Part shown: piece by piece, positions 12,906 through 20,696 of the stretch
Position numbering within the stretch: the stretch's first letter is position 1
How the letters are laid out: each line of letters opens with the position of its first letter
Virus record (IMG/VR): IMGVR_UViG_3300037010_002200
Coordinates: 1-24,188 of that record
Strand: one strand, 5' to 3'
DNA length: 24,188 nt
From: a virus
Notes under the pieces: generated by a model
The model's input: the letters and a program-made list of their open reading frames with translations, nothing else
The model's database searches: none
What the model was told of the DNA's origin: nothing
Program-made: the position numbers and the translations under genes

Positions 12906-13241
12906 TCACCGTTTCTGGTCGTGGGTTGCGTCCTGAGCCTTGCACTTCTCTGGCTCGAATTCGCACCATGCCACGCGAAGATCACCCAGGCCCTTTCGGA
13001 TGGGCAGCCACTCGGCGCGAACCTTCGCCAGGCACGAATCGCGATCGGCCCTTGGCTTTTCCAGGCAGGCCATCAGCTCCGATTCATACCTGGCCCGAAG
13101 GAACGGATCGGCAGCCGATACGAACGAAGCCCCGGACCGTGCCATACCGATCACGGGGCTGATCCCCTGAGCGCATGACAGGCAGACAAGCGCCGTCAGG
13201 ATGATCGAAAGGGCCAGGAGTGTTATCGCGTGACGTCGCAT
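12906..13241 (-). CDS. Signal-peptide / lipoprotein-like protein, possible spanin part
   Basis: A 111-residue protein from the ATG at 13241. Residues 1-23 are a basic start and hydrophobic core ending LVCLSC. Cys23 could be lipidated, but -3 is Cys rather than Leu, so a plain signal peptide or anchor is possible. The rest is helical and charged, with four more cysteines. Its position beside the endolysin fits an outer spanin-type or other lysis protein, but the length and Cys content are unusual for spanins. The stop lies three bases before the next GTG. Confidence 0.55.
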   Translation of the reverse strand: MRRHAITLLALSIILTALVCLSCAQGISPVIGMARSGASFVSAADPFLRARYESELMACLEKPRADRDSCLAKVRAEWLPIRKGLGDLRVAWCEFEPEKCKAQDATHDQKR

Positions 13242-13244
13242 GAT

Positions 13245-13592
13245 TCAGGCTTTCGGCTGGGATGACAAGGGCGGGGGGCGTTCGGAGCAAGCGCACAGTT
13301 TCAGCCCTTTGGGCTTCTCTTCGCTGGGTCCGTCCCAGCCCCCGCAAGCCTCGCACGTGAACGCCTGAGAATTCATCCGAAGAACAGCGCGCTTGATCCC
13401 GGATAGCTCACGGGACAGACCCAGTTGACTGACCAGATCCCGGACCAGCTCCAGGGCTTCCTTCTGGTCCTTACGGCCTTCGCGAATATAGGCCAGGATC
13501 TCTGACGTGATCAGCTTTATGGCGTAGCACATTGCCCCGCCCACGGTCCCGGCGATCCCGGTAACTACGCCCTGGGGAAGATCGAAAATCAT
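13245..13592 (-). CDS. Membrane protein with coiled coil and Cys motif, holin candidate
   Basis: A 115-residue protein from the ATG at 13592, which overlaps the upstream stop (ATGA); the longer open frame above lies inside the J gene. Residues 8-28 (GVVTGIAGTVGGAMCYAIKLI) form one membrane helix, followed by a charged helical region (EGRKDQKEALELVRDLVSQLG) with coiled-coil character. The C-terminus has C80-x2-C83 and C100-x-C102, possibly a small zinc site. A one-helix membrane protein at the head of a lysis cassette suggests a holin-like role; the cysteine knot is not typical of holins. Confidence 0.55.
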   Translation of the reverse strand: MIFDLPQGVVTGIAGTVGGAMCYAIKLITSEILAYIREGRKDQKEALELVRDLVSQLGLSRELSGIKRAVLRMNSQAFTCEACGGWDGPSEEKPKGLKLCACSERPPPLSSQPKA

Positions 13593-14809
13593 ACGACCGT
13601 GATCCCGCTGGTCTGAACGAAGCCCATTTCGCGCGTACCCAGAGCCAGATTGACGTCCACGGCCTGCAACCCCTGAGCAAGGAACCCGACCTGGATCAGG
13701 CAGTCTTCGATCCCGGGTATGTCTGTGATCGCGGCTTCGTAGTGATTGCACCGAATCACGCTACCCATTCTGACCTTGACGGCGAATCGAGCAACGATTG
13801 CGGCTTTCACCAGCGCGGCGTATTGCGACGGGATCTGGTTCGCGTTCGTCAGGGTCAGAGTGGCCTTGAAAATCACTTCATCGATCAACGGCCGAGAGAA
13901 TGCCACGGGTCGGATCGTGCCCAGTGAATCCGTGGCGTTGCCCGTGCTGCCGCCCACGGTCGGGATCCCGCCGGGCTTCGATTCCCAGATCACTTGCGCG
14001 ATCGCATCGTTAGCCACGGACTGAGAGACCCCATCGAATACCAGGCATTCGATAGAGTGAGGCGGCAGGCCGTTCGCGTCGAAAGCGTCAGAGGTATTCT
14101 CGAAAACGTTCACGTCCAGGATCGGTTTCCCTCCGCTTGCGTCTTCGTAGGCTGCCAGGTCAGCTCGAATCGAGTCAACCGTGCCTGACCCCGTGGCCCT
14201 CAGCTCTTTCTCTCGCCGGATCCTCAGTTGTGGATCGTTGTCCTGGGTGCTCCCGATCTCAGCGTCGAAGGTGTTCGTTACCGAATTCAGCCCCACTACG
14301 GGGGACGCGATAACGGTCAAGGTCCCGGCGTTGCACGTGACAGGGCCTGTCACCGTACACAACGCCGAAACCAGATAGTTCCCCGTCCCGGCCGTGGCCT
14401 TTACCTTTTCAGAGGTAGCGAACAGGGTAAGCGGATCGCCTGCCACGTGGAACGATGTCCCGATCGGTAGATCGGTCCCGGCGTTCAGATTGACAGTCAG
14501 CTTTCTCGCCCCCACGAATTTCGATCGCGTGGCCGGGGCCCGTTTCGTTCCCGTGATCGCGCTCAGCGCCTCTAACAGGAAGGCTTCGGCAGCGTCGGGG
14601 TTGTTGCCATTATAGGCCACGCCCAGCGCTTCCCATGCTTCGCGCAAGTGGCTGGCGAAGATCCCGTTTAGCTGCCCCTGGGGGGAATCGGGATCCGTGT
14701 TCAGGAGCGGATCGATCGTCGATCTCTGCTCCTGGGCGATAAGATCCAGGAGCCCTTGAACGGTCGGGATCTGAAGCCCCTGGGGCGTGACGTATGTTGA
14801 CATAATCAC
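13589..14809 (-). CDS. Baseplate wedge protein, gpJ family
   Basis: A 406-residue protein. The GTG at 14809 overlaps the previous stop; an ATG at 14803 with AGGGTG in front is equally possible. The N-terminus (TVQGLLDLIAQEQRSTIDPLLNTDPDSPQGQLNGI) and the central DNDPQLRIRREKELRATGSGTVDSIRADL are typical of Baseplate_J proteins, as are the C-terminal repeat strands. Together with the gp25-like protein it forms the wedges that hold the sheath and trigger contraction. The order gp25-like then J is as in Mu, P2 and Pam3. Confidence 0.9.
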   Translation of the reverse strand: MIMSTYVTPQGLQIPTVQGLLDLIAQEQRSTIDPLLNTDPDSPQGQLNGIFASHLREAWEALGVAYNGNNPDAAEAFLLEALSAITGTKRAPATRSKFVGARKLTVNLNAGTDLPIGTSFHVAGDPLTLFATSEKVKATAGTGNYLVSALCTVTGPVTCNAGTLTVIASPVVGLNSVTNTFDAEIGSTQDNDPQLRIRREKELRATGSGTVDSIRADLAAYEDASGGKPILDVNVFENTSDAFDANGLPPHSIECLVFDGVSQSVANDAIAQVIWESKPGGIPTVGGSTGNATDSLGTIRPVAFSRPLIDEVIFKATLTLTNANQIPSQYAALVKAAIVARFAVKVRMGSVIRCNHYEAAITDIPGIEDCLIQVGFLAQGLQAVDVNLALGTREMGFVQTSGITVV

Positions 14810-15180
14810 CCTATGATGAAGGGCTCAGCCGTGGACGTGAGGGGGCTATCATCGTCCAGCGTGGCCGCAAAGTCTACTCGCAACGCTCGGGAGCCACGGT
14901 CAAGGGCGGCTTTTATGCTCTCCACTCTCTTGACGCCTGGCGTGGTCATAAGGACCTGGCGAAAGATGAAGCTGATCAAGATAGGATCTGGATTCTTGAT
15001 CAGAATGTCCCGGAAGTAGGGAACACCCTGCCGGGTATCCAGAAACCACTCTCCCAGGAACCATCGAAAGCGAACCCGAACCCTTTGGGCCACGGCTTCA
15101 GCCCCCCGAACGATTCGGAGGGGGATTTCCAGATCGCCCGTGGCAGGGTTCAGCGCGAAGGTAGACAGCTCCAGGGCCAT
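14806..15180 (-). CDS. gp25-like baseplate wedge protein
   Basis: A 124-residue protein whose ATG shares one base with the spike stop (TAATG). It carries RFRWFLGEWFLDTRQGVPYF, then ILISFIFRQVLMTTPGVKRVESI and a C-terminal strand pair, the pattern of gp25/gpW-like wedge proteins of simple contractile tails. Its end overlaps the J gene. The fold, the size and the place next to J support the call. Confidence 0.8.
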   Translation of the reverse strand: MALELSTFALNPATGDLEIPLRIVRGAEAVAQRVRVRFRWFLGEWFLDTRQGVPYFRDILIKNPDPILISFIFRQVLMTTPGVKRVESIKAALDRGSRALRVDFAATLDDDSPLTSTAEPFIIG

Positions 15181-15827
15181 TATTTCACCTTGACGATCGA
15201 GGCTTTGACGTCATCGAATGAGACCCCGCCCACTGCCGTTATTATTGCGGCCCCTCCGTCATTCGGGACAGCGATCGTATTAGCGATCGCGTTTTTCAGG
15301 GCGTTCAGATTCGACATGACCACTGACGCGAGGGCAGCGTAATCCGTGGCAGCCGCCCCCAGCTTGATTGACGGGGCTTCGATGACCAGAGCCACGTCCT
15401 GGGCCTGTGCAAGGGCAGCGGCCTGGGCATTGTGGGCGGCCCCCGGGATAGCATAGGCGTTACCCAGGCAGTGCGGCCTGACGTCCCCCGGGTCAGATGT
15501 CTCTCCCGTCCTACGCCAGCCCGCGAAGGATACCGCGCTGACGTGGACTAACACGTGATCGCCCGGGGCCAGCTGCCACGTGATCGCGTATGCATCGCCC
15601 CCGCCCCGTGGAAACAAGATCGGGACGTTCGGGAGCACGGGCAGATCCTCAGCGACGGTGCCCCCGTCTTCGGTTGGCAGCGACCGACGCACTACCGGGG
15701 CCAGATCGGCTGTCTGATTGGCTTTATCGTACGCCACGACCCGGGCAGGGAACGACGTCCAGACGTCAAGGATCCTCGATTCGATCGCCCTTCGGAATAG
15801 CTCCGGGTCACTGACGCTGATGGCCAT
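15180..15827 (-). CDS. Tail spike / central needle protein, Gp138 N-terminal type
   Basis: A 215-residue protein from the ATG at 15827. The N-terminal 110 residues form an OB-like beta domain (FPARVVAYDKANQTADLAPVV, LPVLPNVPILFPRGGG, LAPGDHVLVHV), matching the Gp138_N type of membrane-piercing spikes. An Ala-rich part (AHNAQAAALAQAQDVALVIE) and a C-terminal helix-strand region follow. It is short for a spike with a long beta-helix and lacks the HxH iron-binding tip, so a separate tip may exist. It follows the hub gene, as expected. Confidence 0.75.
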   Translation of the reverse strand: MAISVSDPELFRRAIESRILDVWTSFPARVVAYDKANQTADLAPVVRRSLPTEDGGTVAEDLPVLPNVPILFPRGGGDAYAITWQLAPGDHVLVHVSAVSFAGWRRTGETSDPGDVRPHCLGNAYAIPGAAHNAQAAALAQAQDVALVIEAPSIKLGAAATDYAALASVVMSNLNALKNAIANTIAVPNDGGAAIITAVGGVSFDDVKASIVKVK

Positions 15828-15828
15828 A

Positions 15829-16653
15829 TCAATACCGTTTCGCTTCTATGTCAATATACCAGTCTTCGCTGTGAGTGTCCCCCGAGTAACTACAGCTTTC
15901 GATCCGATACTGCCCCTTCAGGCGTTCGCCCTCTAGCACGATCTTCCGGCCCGGGAACACGTCTGGAATCAGCAGAACCTTCACGCTCAGAACGCCGTCG
16001 TTATCAACGGTCGGGGCCCCGACCATTCCCGTACGTTCGCTGATCACTACGGCCTGACCCTCTAGGGCAGTTCGGAGGGGCAGTATCTGTAATTTGCCGT
16101 CCTGGATTGACCACGTGACCCCGACCGATCGACAGATATCATTCATCTGGCGAAACGAGGATCCGCTGATCACTGCCCCTTCGGCGAAGTGGTTCGCAAT
16201 CCCGGCAGACTGGATCTGAGCTATGGCCTGACTAAGGTTCCCCTCTCCCACGCCCAGCGATTTCGCTACCGCTTCCAGGACCTTCGCCGGGGTCGCAACG
16301 CCCTTTTTCAGGCTCGTATTGATTCGAGCCTTTTTGACTTTCTTTTCGCCGTCCCCCGACCCCAGGCGGGTTATGTAATCGGGCCCTTCGTGCGTCGTGG
16401 TAGCAGTTCGCAGATCGCCCAGGAATAGAGTAGAGACCCCGCCCAGATACCCCGCCTCGATCATGACCGGGGCGATCTTCATCTGCTCCAGGGCCGACCG
16501 ATGATCCGGGTTCAGATTCATGATCGCCAGGTCTGCCGTGTTAGGTTCTGGCTTCAGGGACTTTTTGACGTGGAAAGCCATGTCGAGATCCCTGATCTCG
16601 ATTGTGGAAACGACCACGCGAATCTGTCGCCCGAATAGTTTAACGTCAGCCAT
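15829..16653 (-). CDS. Baseplate hub protein (gp27-like)
   Basis: A 274-residue protein from the ATG at 16653. It opens with a strand-rich tube-like domain (VKLFGRQIRVVVSTIEIRDLDMAFHVKKS, TADLAIMNLNPDHRSAL), then a helical module around VLEAVAKSLGVGEGNLSQAI and a C-terminal beta part with VDNDGVLSVKVLLIPDVFPGRKIVLEG. This is the plan of hub proteins that adapt the six-fold tube to the three-fold spike. It sits between the plug and spike genes. Confidence 0.8.
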   Translation of the reverse strand: MADVKLFGRQIRVVVSTIEIRDLDMAFHVKKSLKPEPNTADLAIMNLNPDHRSALEQMKIAPVMIEAGYLGGVSTLFLGDLRTATTTHEGPDYITRLGSGDGEKKVKKARINTSLKKGVATPAKVLEAVAKSLGVGEGNLSQAIAQIQSAGIANHFAEGAVISGSSFRQMNDICRSVGVTWSIQDGKLQILPLRTALEGQAVVISERTGMVGAPTVDNDGVLSVKVLLIPDVFPGRKIVLEGERLKGQYRIESCSYSGDTHSEDWYIDIEAKRY

Positions 16654-16655
16654 GG

Positions 16656-16982
16656 TTAGACCGGCGGAAAGTATAGCAGACGAACGCGCTTCCCCAGCTC
16701 CAGATACGTGGGGGATTCGCCATTTTCCGGCGATAGGTCAGCCGCGAAGAGACTGCCCTGTGGCAGACTCGGATCTGAGAATCGCCGAAGTAGTGGCCAG
16801 TTCGCCACGACCTTGATCCCCAGAGCCAGTGGCGTTTCGTCCACGCCCCGGATCGATAGATACCAGCGGCCCTCCCGATCGTTCCAGTCAAATTCAAAAA
16901 GGAAATCCCGACCGTCAAGGCCGATCCTTTCCGAATAAAGCGGGGTATCCTCTGAGATCGGGATTTCGATAGGGTCACTCAC
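16656..16982 (-). CDS. Pam3 gp18-type baseplate plug protein
   Basis: A 108-residue all-beta protein from a GTG at 16982 that overlaps the Dit-like stop (GTGA). The residues FLFEFDWNDREGRWYLSI, GIKVVANWPLLRRF and the ending RVRLLYFPP match the family of small plug proteins named after cyanophage Pam3 gp18. It lies inside the hub-tube channel. The position between Dit-like and hub genes is the family's usual one. Confidence 0.8.
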   Translation of the reverse strand: MSDPIEIPISEDTPLYSERIGLDGRDFLFEFDWNDREGRWYLSIRGVDETPLALGIKVVANWPLLRRFSDPSLPQGSLFAADLSPENGESPTYLELGKRVRLLYFPPV

Positions 16983-17698
16983 GGGGCCAGCCCTTTCAAG
17001 GCTTCCAGGGCTTTGACTGCCAGCGATGCTGCCTTCGGGGCGTCTTTCCCGCCGACGGGCTTTCCCGCCTGGCCGCCCTTAGATTGCGCCGGGGTTCCCC
17101 GCTTCTCTGCCGGCTTCGGTGCCTTGACGGATCCCGTGGTCACCGTCCGAATCTGTTTCAAGCTCAGGCTGAAGGTGGCCCCGCCGGGTTCGGTCCTTGG
17201 CAGGCTGACCGATGTCAGGGCCATTGAATCATAAGTTTTTGTCGACGTGACCACGGATGACGGGACTTTTCTGAGCCAGAGATCCAGTAACGTCGTGTGA
17301 ATCTCTTTCACTCGATCGAAGGGCTCCGGGAACGATAGGACCTGGGCCCGTATCGGGGCAGGCCCCCCGGTTATGGCGTCGACTACTGCCCCGATCGCAT
17401 CCCCTGCCAAGCGGAACAGAGCCCCTGGCGTGGGGGCCAGTGGCGCTTCGTAGGTCGGGATCGTGATCTCGACCGTGCTGATTCCCCCACGGCCCCCCAG
17501 ATCCGTGATCGGGGTATCAGTTACGTATAGCTCCAGGTTCAAACTCTCGGGATTCGTCCGAATATGATCCGAGATATTCGATCCCGTTTCGACAGGGTGC
17601 TCTGTTACCTCGGCTGTCGCTTCGTGACCCTCCGAAATGGTCAGATCGAACGAAACGATCAACGAAGAACTGTCATCTGGTAGCAGGTAGACGGCCAC
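16979..17698 (-). CDS. Dit-like / distal tail tube protein
   Basis: A 239-residue protein from a GTG at 17698, three bases after the tape-measure stop. The first 90 residues carry the Dit-like signature: ISEGHEATAEVTEHPVETGSNISDHI and SLNLELYVTDTPI. A middle region (FDRVKEIHTTLLDLW) and a strand pair precede a Lys/Ala/Pro-rich C-terminal tail from about residue 190, which is probably flexible. It likely forms the ring between the tube end and the baseplate hub. Confidence 0.8.
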   Translation of the reverse strand: MAVYLLPDDSSSLIVSFDLTISEGHEATAEVTEHPVETGSNISDHIRTNPESLNLELYVTDTPITDLGGRGGISTVEITIPTYEAPLAPTPGALFRLAGDAIGAVVDAITGGPAPIRAQVLSFPEPFDRVKEIHTTLLDLWLRKVPSSVVTSTKTYDSMALTSVSLPRTEPGGATFSLSLKQIRTVTTGSVKAPKPAEKRGTPAQSKGGQAGKPVGGKDAPKAASLAVKALEALKGLAP

Positions 17699-17701
17699 GG
17701 T

Positions 17702-19480
17702 TCAGCCCTCCGATTCAAGCGCGGCCAGCATGGCTCGATTTTGATCGCCGTTCGCTTGGCCGATACCCTCCCGGACAGCCCCGGCAATGCCCCCGCCTGC
17801 CCCGCTCTGGACCTGGATCGTATACCTCGCGTCCACGCTAGCAGTCCTGGACGTGGGGGCCTGCCGGCCCGTGGGGGCCACGGCCTGGACTCGAATCTGG
17901 GGGGCGAAGTTCCCCTGGGCAGGCATGACCTGAGCCCAGGTATCGTTCGCCTGGGCCCGAACTGCCGGGGCCGCGTCTGCTAGAGCGTTGATCGCACCCT
18001 TCGGCAGATACCCAGTCAGCTCATAAAGCAATTTGGAAGGGCTGTTGATCTTGAAAAACTTCTTAAAATCCTTTTCCAGGCTTGTGAAAAGCTCTGTAAA
18101 GGTGGCCTTGACCTTATCCCAGCCGTCCCGAAGGCCGTTCGATATACCGTCTGTGATCGCCCCTGCCGCGTCTTTCGTCCACTTGACGATCCCGTGAATG
18201 ACGTTCAGCAGGCCGATAGTGAAGCTATCGTTTAGCCCCGACAGCCAACCCGTGATTGATACGCCCTTTGTCAGGAACCCCCAGGCTTCGGGGATATCGT
18301 CAACGAAGAACCTAACGATCGACGCCCCGACAACAGAAAACCCTTCTTCGACCTTCGCGCCGATGCCCGGGAGCTTATCCAGGTCCTTGCCCAGCTTCTG
18401 GGCGTCCTTGCCCATTTGGCCGAACACTGCCCCAGCCGTCCCGGCCCCTCCGATCTTATCCAGGAGCCTGCCGATCGCGCTATCGCCCCCGTTGATCGCC
18501 GTGGTCACGTCGTCAACTAGCAGGACAAGGAACGCGAACAGGGCGATCGTCGGGAGCCACGCCAGGGCAGACTTGATCCCGGCGTCAATGGCTGCCCGTT
18601 TCAGCCAGAGCATTGCGGCAGCCAGGACCATGACGCCGGCCCGGACAACCTCAGTACCCTTGGCCGTCTTTACCATCCAGCCCACGACCTTCGATAACAG
18701 TTCCACCTTCGCAGTCATGGCCGGAAGAAGCACCGTAACGAGAGACGATTTAAGCGACAACAGCGCCAGGTCGTATTCCTTCGACGCTTTGCTATTCGCG
18801 GCCATGGCTGCCACGGCTTCGGCCGAGATTCCCCCGCCCAGTTCGTCTATCTTATCCAGGAACCCCTGGAGCCCCTTTTCGCCGTTGGCAAACATGGGTA
18901 GCAGGGCCGTCCCGGACCTGCCGAAAACCTTCATAGCGAAGGCAGACCGCTCAGCCGGGCTTTTCAGAGCGGCAATCGCCAGCCCGGCGTCCCCCATAAG
19001 CTGGCTGGATCCCTTGATCTGCCCTGCCGAATCCCTCACCTCGATCCCCAGCGCCTTGAACGCTTCACGGGCTGCCTTGCTACCCAGGGCGGCTTCGATC
19101 ATGCCGTCCCCCGCGTCTACAATGCCCCCCGCGGCTTCGTCCACGCCCCCCGCGGCAGCCGCCGCATTCTTCTGGAGCACGCGAAACCCGGTAGCAAGGG
19201 CCTGGATATTCGACCCGCTGAGCTTTGCGGCAGCTGTCCAGCGCTGGGTTTCCTCGAATGATTGACCCGTGAGCCTGGCCAGGCTTTTGATCTCTTCCGT
19301 CTGGTCTTTCAGGTCCGAAACCATGTCCTTGATTCCGGACATGAGATCGCCCCCGGCCACTTTCTCGGCCAGCGTTTTGAGCTTTTCCGCGAAAGCGTCA
19401 ACGTCCTTGACGGCGATCGATAGCTTTTTGCTGTCGACGTTGAAACCGAAGCTGGCAATGATTTCGCGTAAAGCGCCCAC
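17702..19480 (-). CDS. Tail tape measure protein
   Basis: A 592-residue protein from a GTG at 19480 with GGAG upstream. It is mostly helical: an N-terminal coiled coil (VDAFAEKLKTLAEKVAGGD), a TMP domain (ARLTGQSFEETQRWTAAAKLSG, with Ala-rich stretches), a hydrophobic region at about 280-330 (VMVLAAAMLWL, PTIALFAFLVLLV), and a C-terminal part including FFKINSPSKLLYELTGYLPKGAI, a motif common at tape-measure ends. At roughly 0.15 nm per residue it predicts a tail of about 90 nm. It follows the frameshifted chaperone gene, as is standard. Confidence 0.9.
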   Translation of the reverse strand: MGALREIIASFGFNVDSKKLSIAVKDVDAFAEKLKTLAEKVAGGDLMSGIKDMVSDLKDQTEEIKSLARLTGQSFEETQRWTAAAKLSGSNIQALATGFRVLQKNAAAAAGGVDEAAGGIVDAGDGMIEAALGSKAAREAFKALGIEVRDSAGQIKGSSQLMGDAGLAIAALKSPAERSAFAMKVFGRSGTALLPMFANGEKGLQGFLDKIDELGGGISAEAVAAMAANSKASKEYDLALLSLKSSLVTVLLPAMTAKVELLSKVVGWMVKTAKGTEVVRAGVMVLAAAMLWLKRAAIDAGIKSALAWLPTIALFAFLVLLVDDVTTAINGGDSAIGRLLDKIGGAGTAGAVFGQMGKDAQKLGKDLDKLPGIGAKVEEGFSVVGASIVRFFVDDIPEAWGFLTKGVSITGWLSGLNDSFTIGLLNVIHGIVKWTKDAAGAITDGISNGLRDGWDKVKATFTELFTSLEKDFKKFFKINSPSKLLYELTGYLPKGAINALADAAPAVRAQANDTWAQVMPAQGNFAPQIRVQAVAPTGRQAPTSRTASVDARYTIQVQSGAGGGIAGAVREGIGQANGDQNRAMLAALESEG

Positions 19481-19483
19481 GTG

Positions 19484-20133
19484 TCACCTACTCCGGGGGA
19501 ATCTTGATCGGGGGCTATCGTCGGGGGGCAGTTCGGCCGCTAGTGCCTCAGCTTCGTCTAAAGCGTCCAGGGCTTCGTGACAGGCTGCCACGTCGTCAAG
19601 GGTCCAGTATTCTTCCAGGTCGCGAAGACTTACCGTAACCCGTGGATCGGTCATAACCCGCCAGACGAACCAGTCTAATCCTTCGGGGATTCTGACTTGA
19701 ACAGACCCGGGAACAGATTTCCTGCCAGGACTGCCGCCCCCTTTCCGTCGAAAAAACTTGAGAAGTTCACCTGGACGGCCCAAACGAGCCACGCGAGGGA
19801 CTCGGGGTAACGCTGGGCGAAATGGCTGTCATAACAGCCAGTCAGAGCGACCTTGACCGAACCTGCCCCAGCCGCTGTCGTGGTCGGGAGAACGAGATCG
19901 GTTGACGCCGCGAAGGTGTCGATCAGGTAGTCCAGATCGGTTTCCGTGATCGATTGCAGGGCAGCGCTGATCGCGTTCCCCAGCCCTTCGGCCCCTGCCA
20001 CTGCCAGGACGGCGGCAGCCGGGCCAAGCGCTTTGACCAGCCGTAGCAGGACCCTCTGGCCCTGTCGCGTCCCGAGCATGGTCAGCCGGTACGTGTGATC
20101 CCCGATCTTCTTTTCTACAGTCTCGATTCCCAT
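19484..20133 (-). CDS. Tail assembly chaperone, -1 frameshift fusion (G-T type)
   Basis: The second frame (open 19792-19484) has no ribosome site of its own. It is in the -1 frame relative to the 152-residue gene and overlaps it around the slippery heptamer T-TTT-TTC at 19756-19750. Slippage there gives a 216-residue fusion: 128 residues of the first product, then 88 from RRKGGGSPGRK to the stop at 19484. The added domain has PEGLDWFVWRVMTDP and an acidic helix, typical of the T part. It would bind the tape measure during tail assembly. The next gene starts three bases downstream. Confidence 0.8.
19675..20133 (-). CDS. Tail assembly chaperone, short form (G type)
   Basis: A 152-residue protein from the ATG at 20133, with GGGAGA upstream. 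A longer frame to 20280 exists but runs through the hairpin and into the tube gene, so it is rejected. The residues YRLTMLGTRQGQRVLLRLVKALG and LDYLIDTFAASTDL match tail assembly chaperones encoded between tube and tape measure. It is made in excess over the frameshift product. A 20-bp hairpin separates it from the tube gene and could lower its expression. Confidence 0.8.
   Translation of the reverse strand: MGIETVEKKIGDHTYRLTMLGTRQGQRVLLRLVKALGPAAAVLAVAGAEGLGNAISAALQSITETDLDYLIDTFAASTDLVLPTTTAAGAGSVKVALTGCYDSHFAQRYPESLAWLVWAVQVNFSSFFDGKGAAVLAGNLFPGLFKSESPKD
19750..19756 (-). promoter_or_regulatory. Programmed -1 frameshift site
   Basis: On the minus strand the zero-frame codons AGT TTT TTC contain the heptamer T-TTT-TTC, a canonical X-XXY-YYZ slippery sequence. 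It lies inside the overlap of the two chaperone frames, which are related by -1 as required. No stimulatory structure downstream was worked out. Confidence 0.8.
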
Positions 20134-20157
20134 GATGATCTCCCGATCGAAACGATT

Positions 20158-20222
20158 CAGCCCCGAACCACGCCCCCAAACGAGATCGGGAGAAATCCCG
20201 CCGGGGGCGTGGTTCGGGGCTG
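20158..20222 (-). terminator. 20-bp perfect hairpin after tail tube gene
   Basis: CAGCCCCGAACCACGCCCCC (20158-20177) and its exact reverse complement (20203-20222) form a 20-bp stem with a 25-base loop. It starts ten bases after the tube stop and ends about 24 bases before the chaperone ATG. A loose T-containing stretch but no real T-tract follows on the minus strand. It may act as a partial terminator or as an mRNA-stabilising stem that keeps sheath and tube output high and chaperone output low. Confidence 0.7.
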
Positions 20223-20231
20223 AACCCAGAA

Positions 20232-20681
20232 TCAGTTCCCGCCGACGAATGCCGTACCGTTGGCCACAACGATCGTCCACTCGTTATTGCTTTGCTCGGC
20301 CCCGAACTTGATCGTTTTCGGATGGCCCTCGATCCAGCATGACGACCCGGCGATCACGGACAGCCCTTGACGATCACGGACCAGGAGCGGCCCCACGCCT
20401 GCCCCATTCGTGGCCTTTTCGTCTTCGATCAGGATGGCCGAAAGAACGGCGTTGATCGCTGCCGTTTGCAGAATGACCAGCTTGACCATCCAGACGTTAG
20501 AGTACGTCTTCGACCGAACGACCGAACCGTCAGCGCCGCGCTTGATCGTGAATGAGGGATCGGCCTTTTCGCATTCGATGCCCCCTGAGCCTTCGCCCCA
20601 GCCCCCCATTGCATCCAGGGGGATCCCCAGGAAGTTACAGGTTACCTCACCCAGATCGTATACCTTCGTTTTCTCAGCCAT
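20232..20681 (-). CDS. Tail tube protein
   Basis: A 149-residue protein from the ATG at 20681 with a strong AGGAG nine bases upstream. The strand pattern and the segments GIECEKADPSFTIKRGADGS, KTYSNVWMVKLVILQT and GPLLVRDRQGLSVIAGSSCWIEG match the DUF3277 (KPP10-type) inner tube family, whose usual length is 140-150. It polymerises into the rigid tube inside the sheath. The gene follows the sheath gene by 15 bases, as usual, and is followed by a large hairpin. Confidence 0.85.
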   Translation of the reverse strand: MAEKTKVYDLGEVTCNFLGIPLDAMGGWGEGSGGIECEKADPSFTIKRGADGSVVRSKTYSNVWMVKLVILQTAAINAVLSAILIEDEKATNGAGVGPLLVRDRQGLSVIAGSSCWIEGHPKTIKFGAEQSNNEWTIVVANGTAFVGGN

Positions 20682-20696
20682 GATCGAAGACTCCTA

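Noticed and set aside
13593-13751. N-terminal extension of the membrane protein gene
   Set aside because: The added residues are Arg-rich out-of-frame sequence of the J gene; the ATG at 13592 overlaps the J stop in the usual ATGA fashion.
18198-19265. Long plus-strand open frame of 355 codons
   Set aside because: It lies fully antisense to the tape measure gene, is Ser/Pro/Ala-rich as expected from reading a helical Ala/Lys/Asp-rich gene backwards, and has no ribosome site or family resemblance.
20134-20280. N-terminal extension of the chaperone gene
   Set aside because: It would overlap the tube gene and translate through the 20-bp hairpin; the ATG at 20133 has GGGAGA at good spacing.
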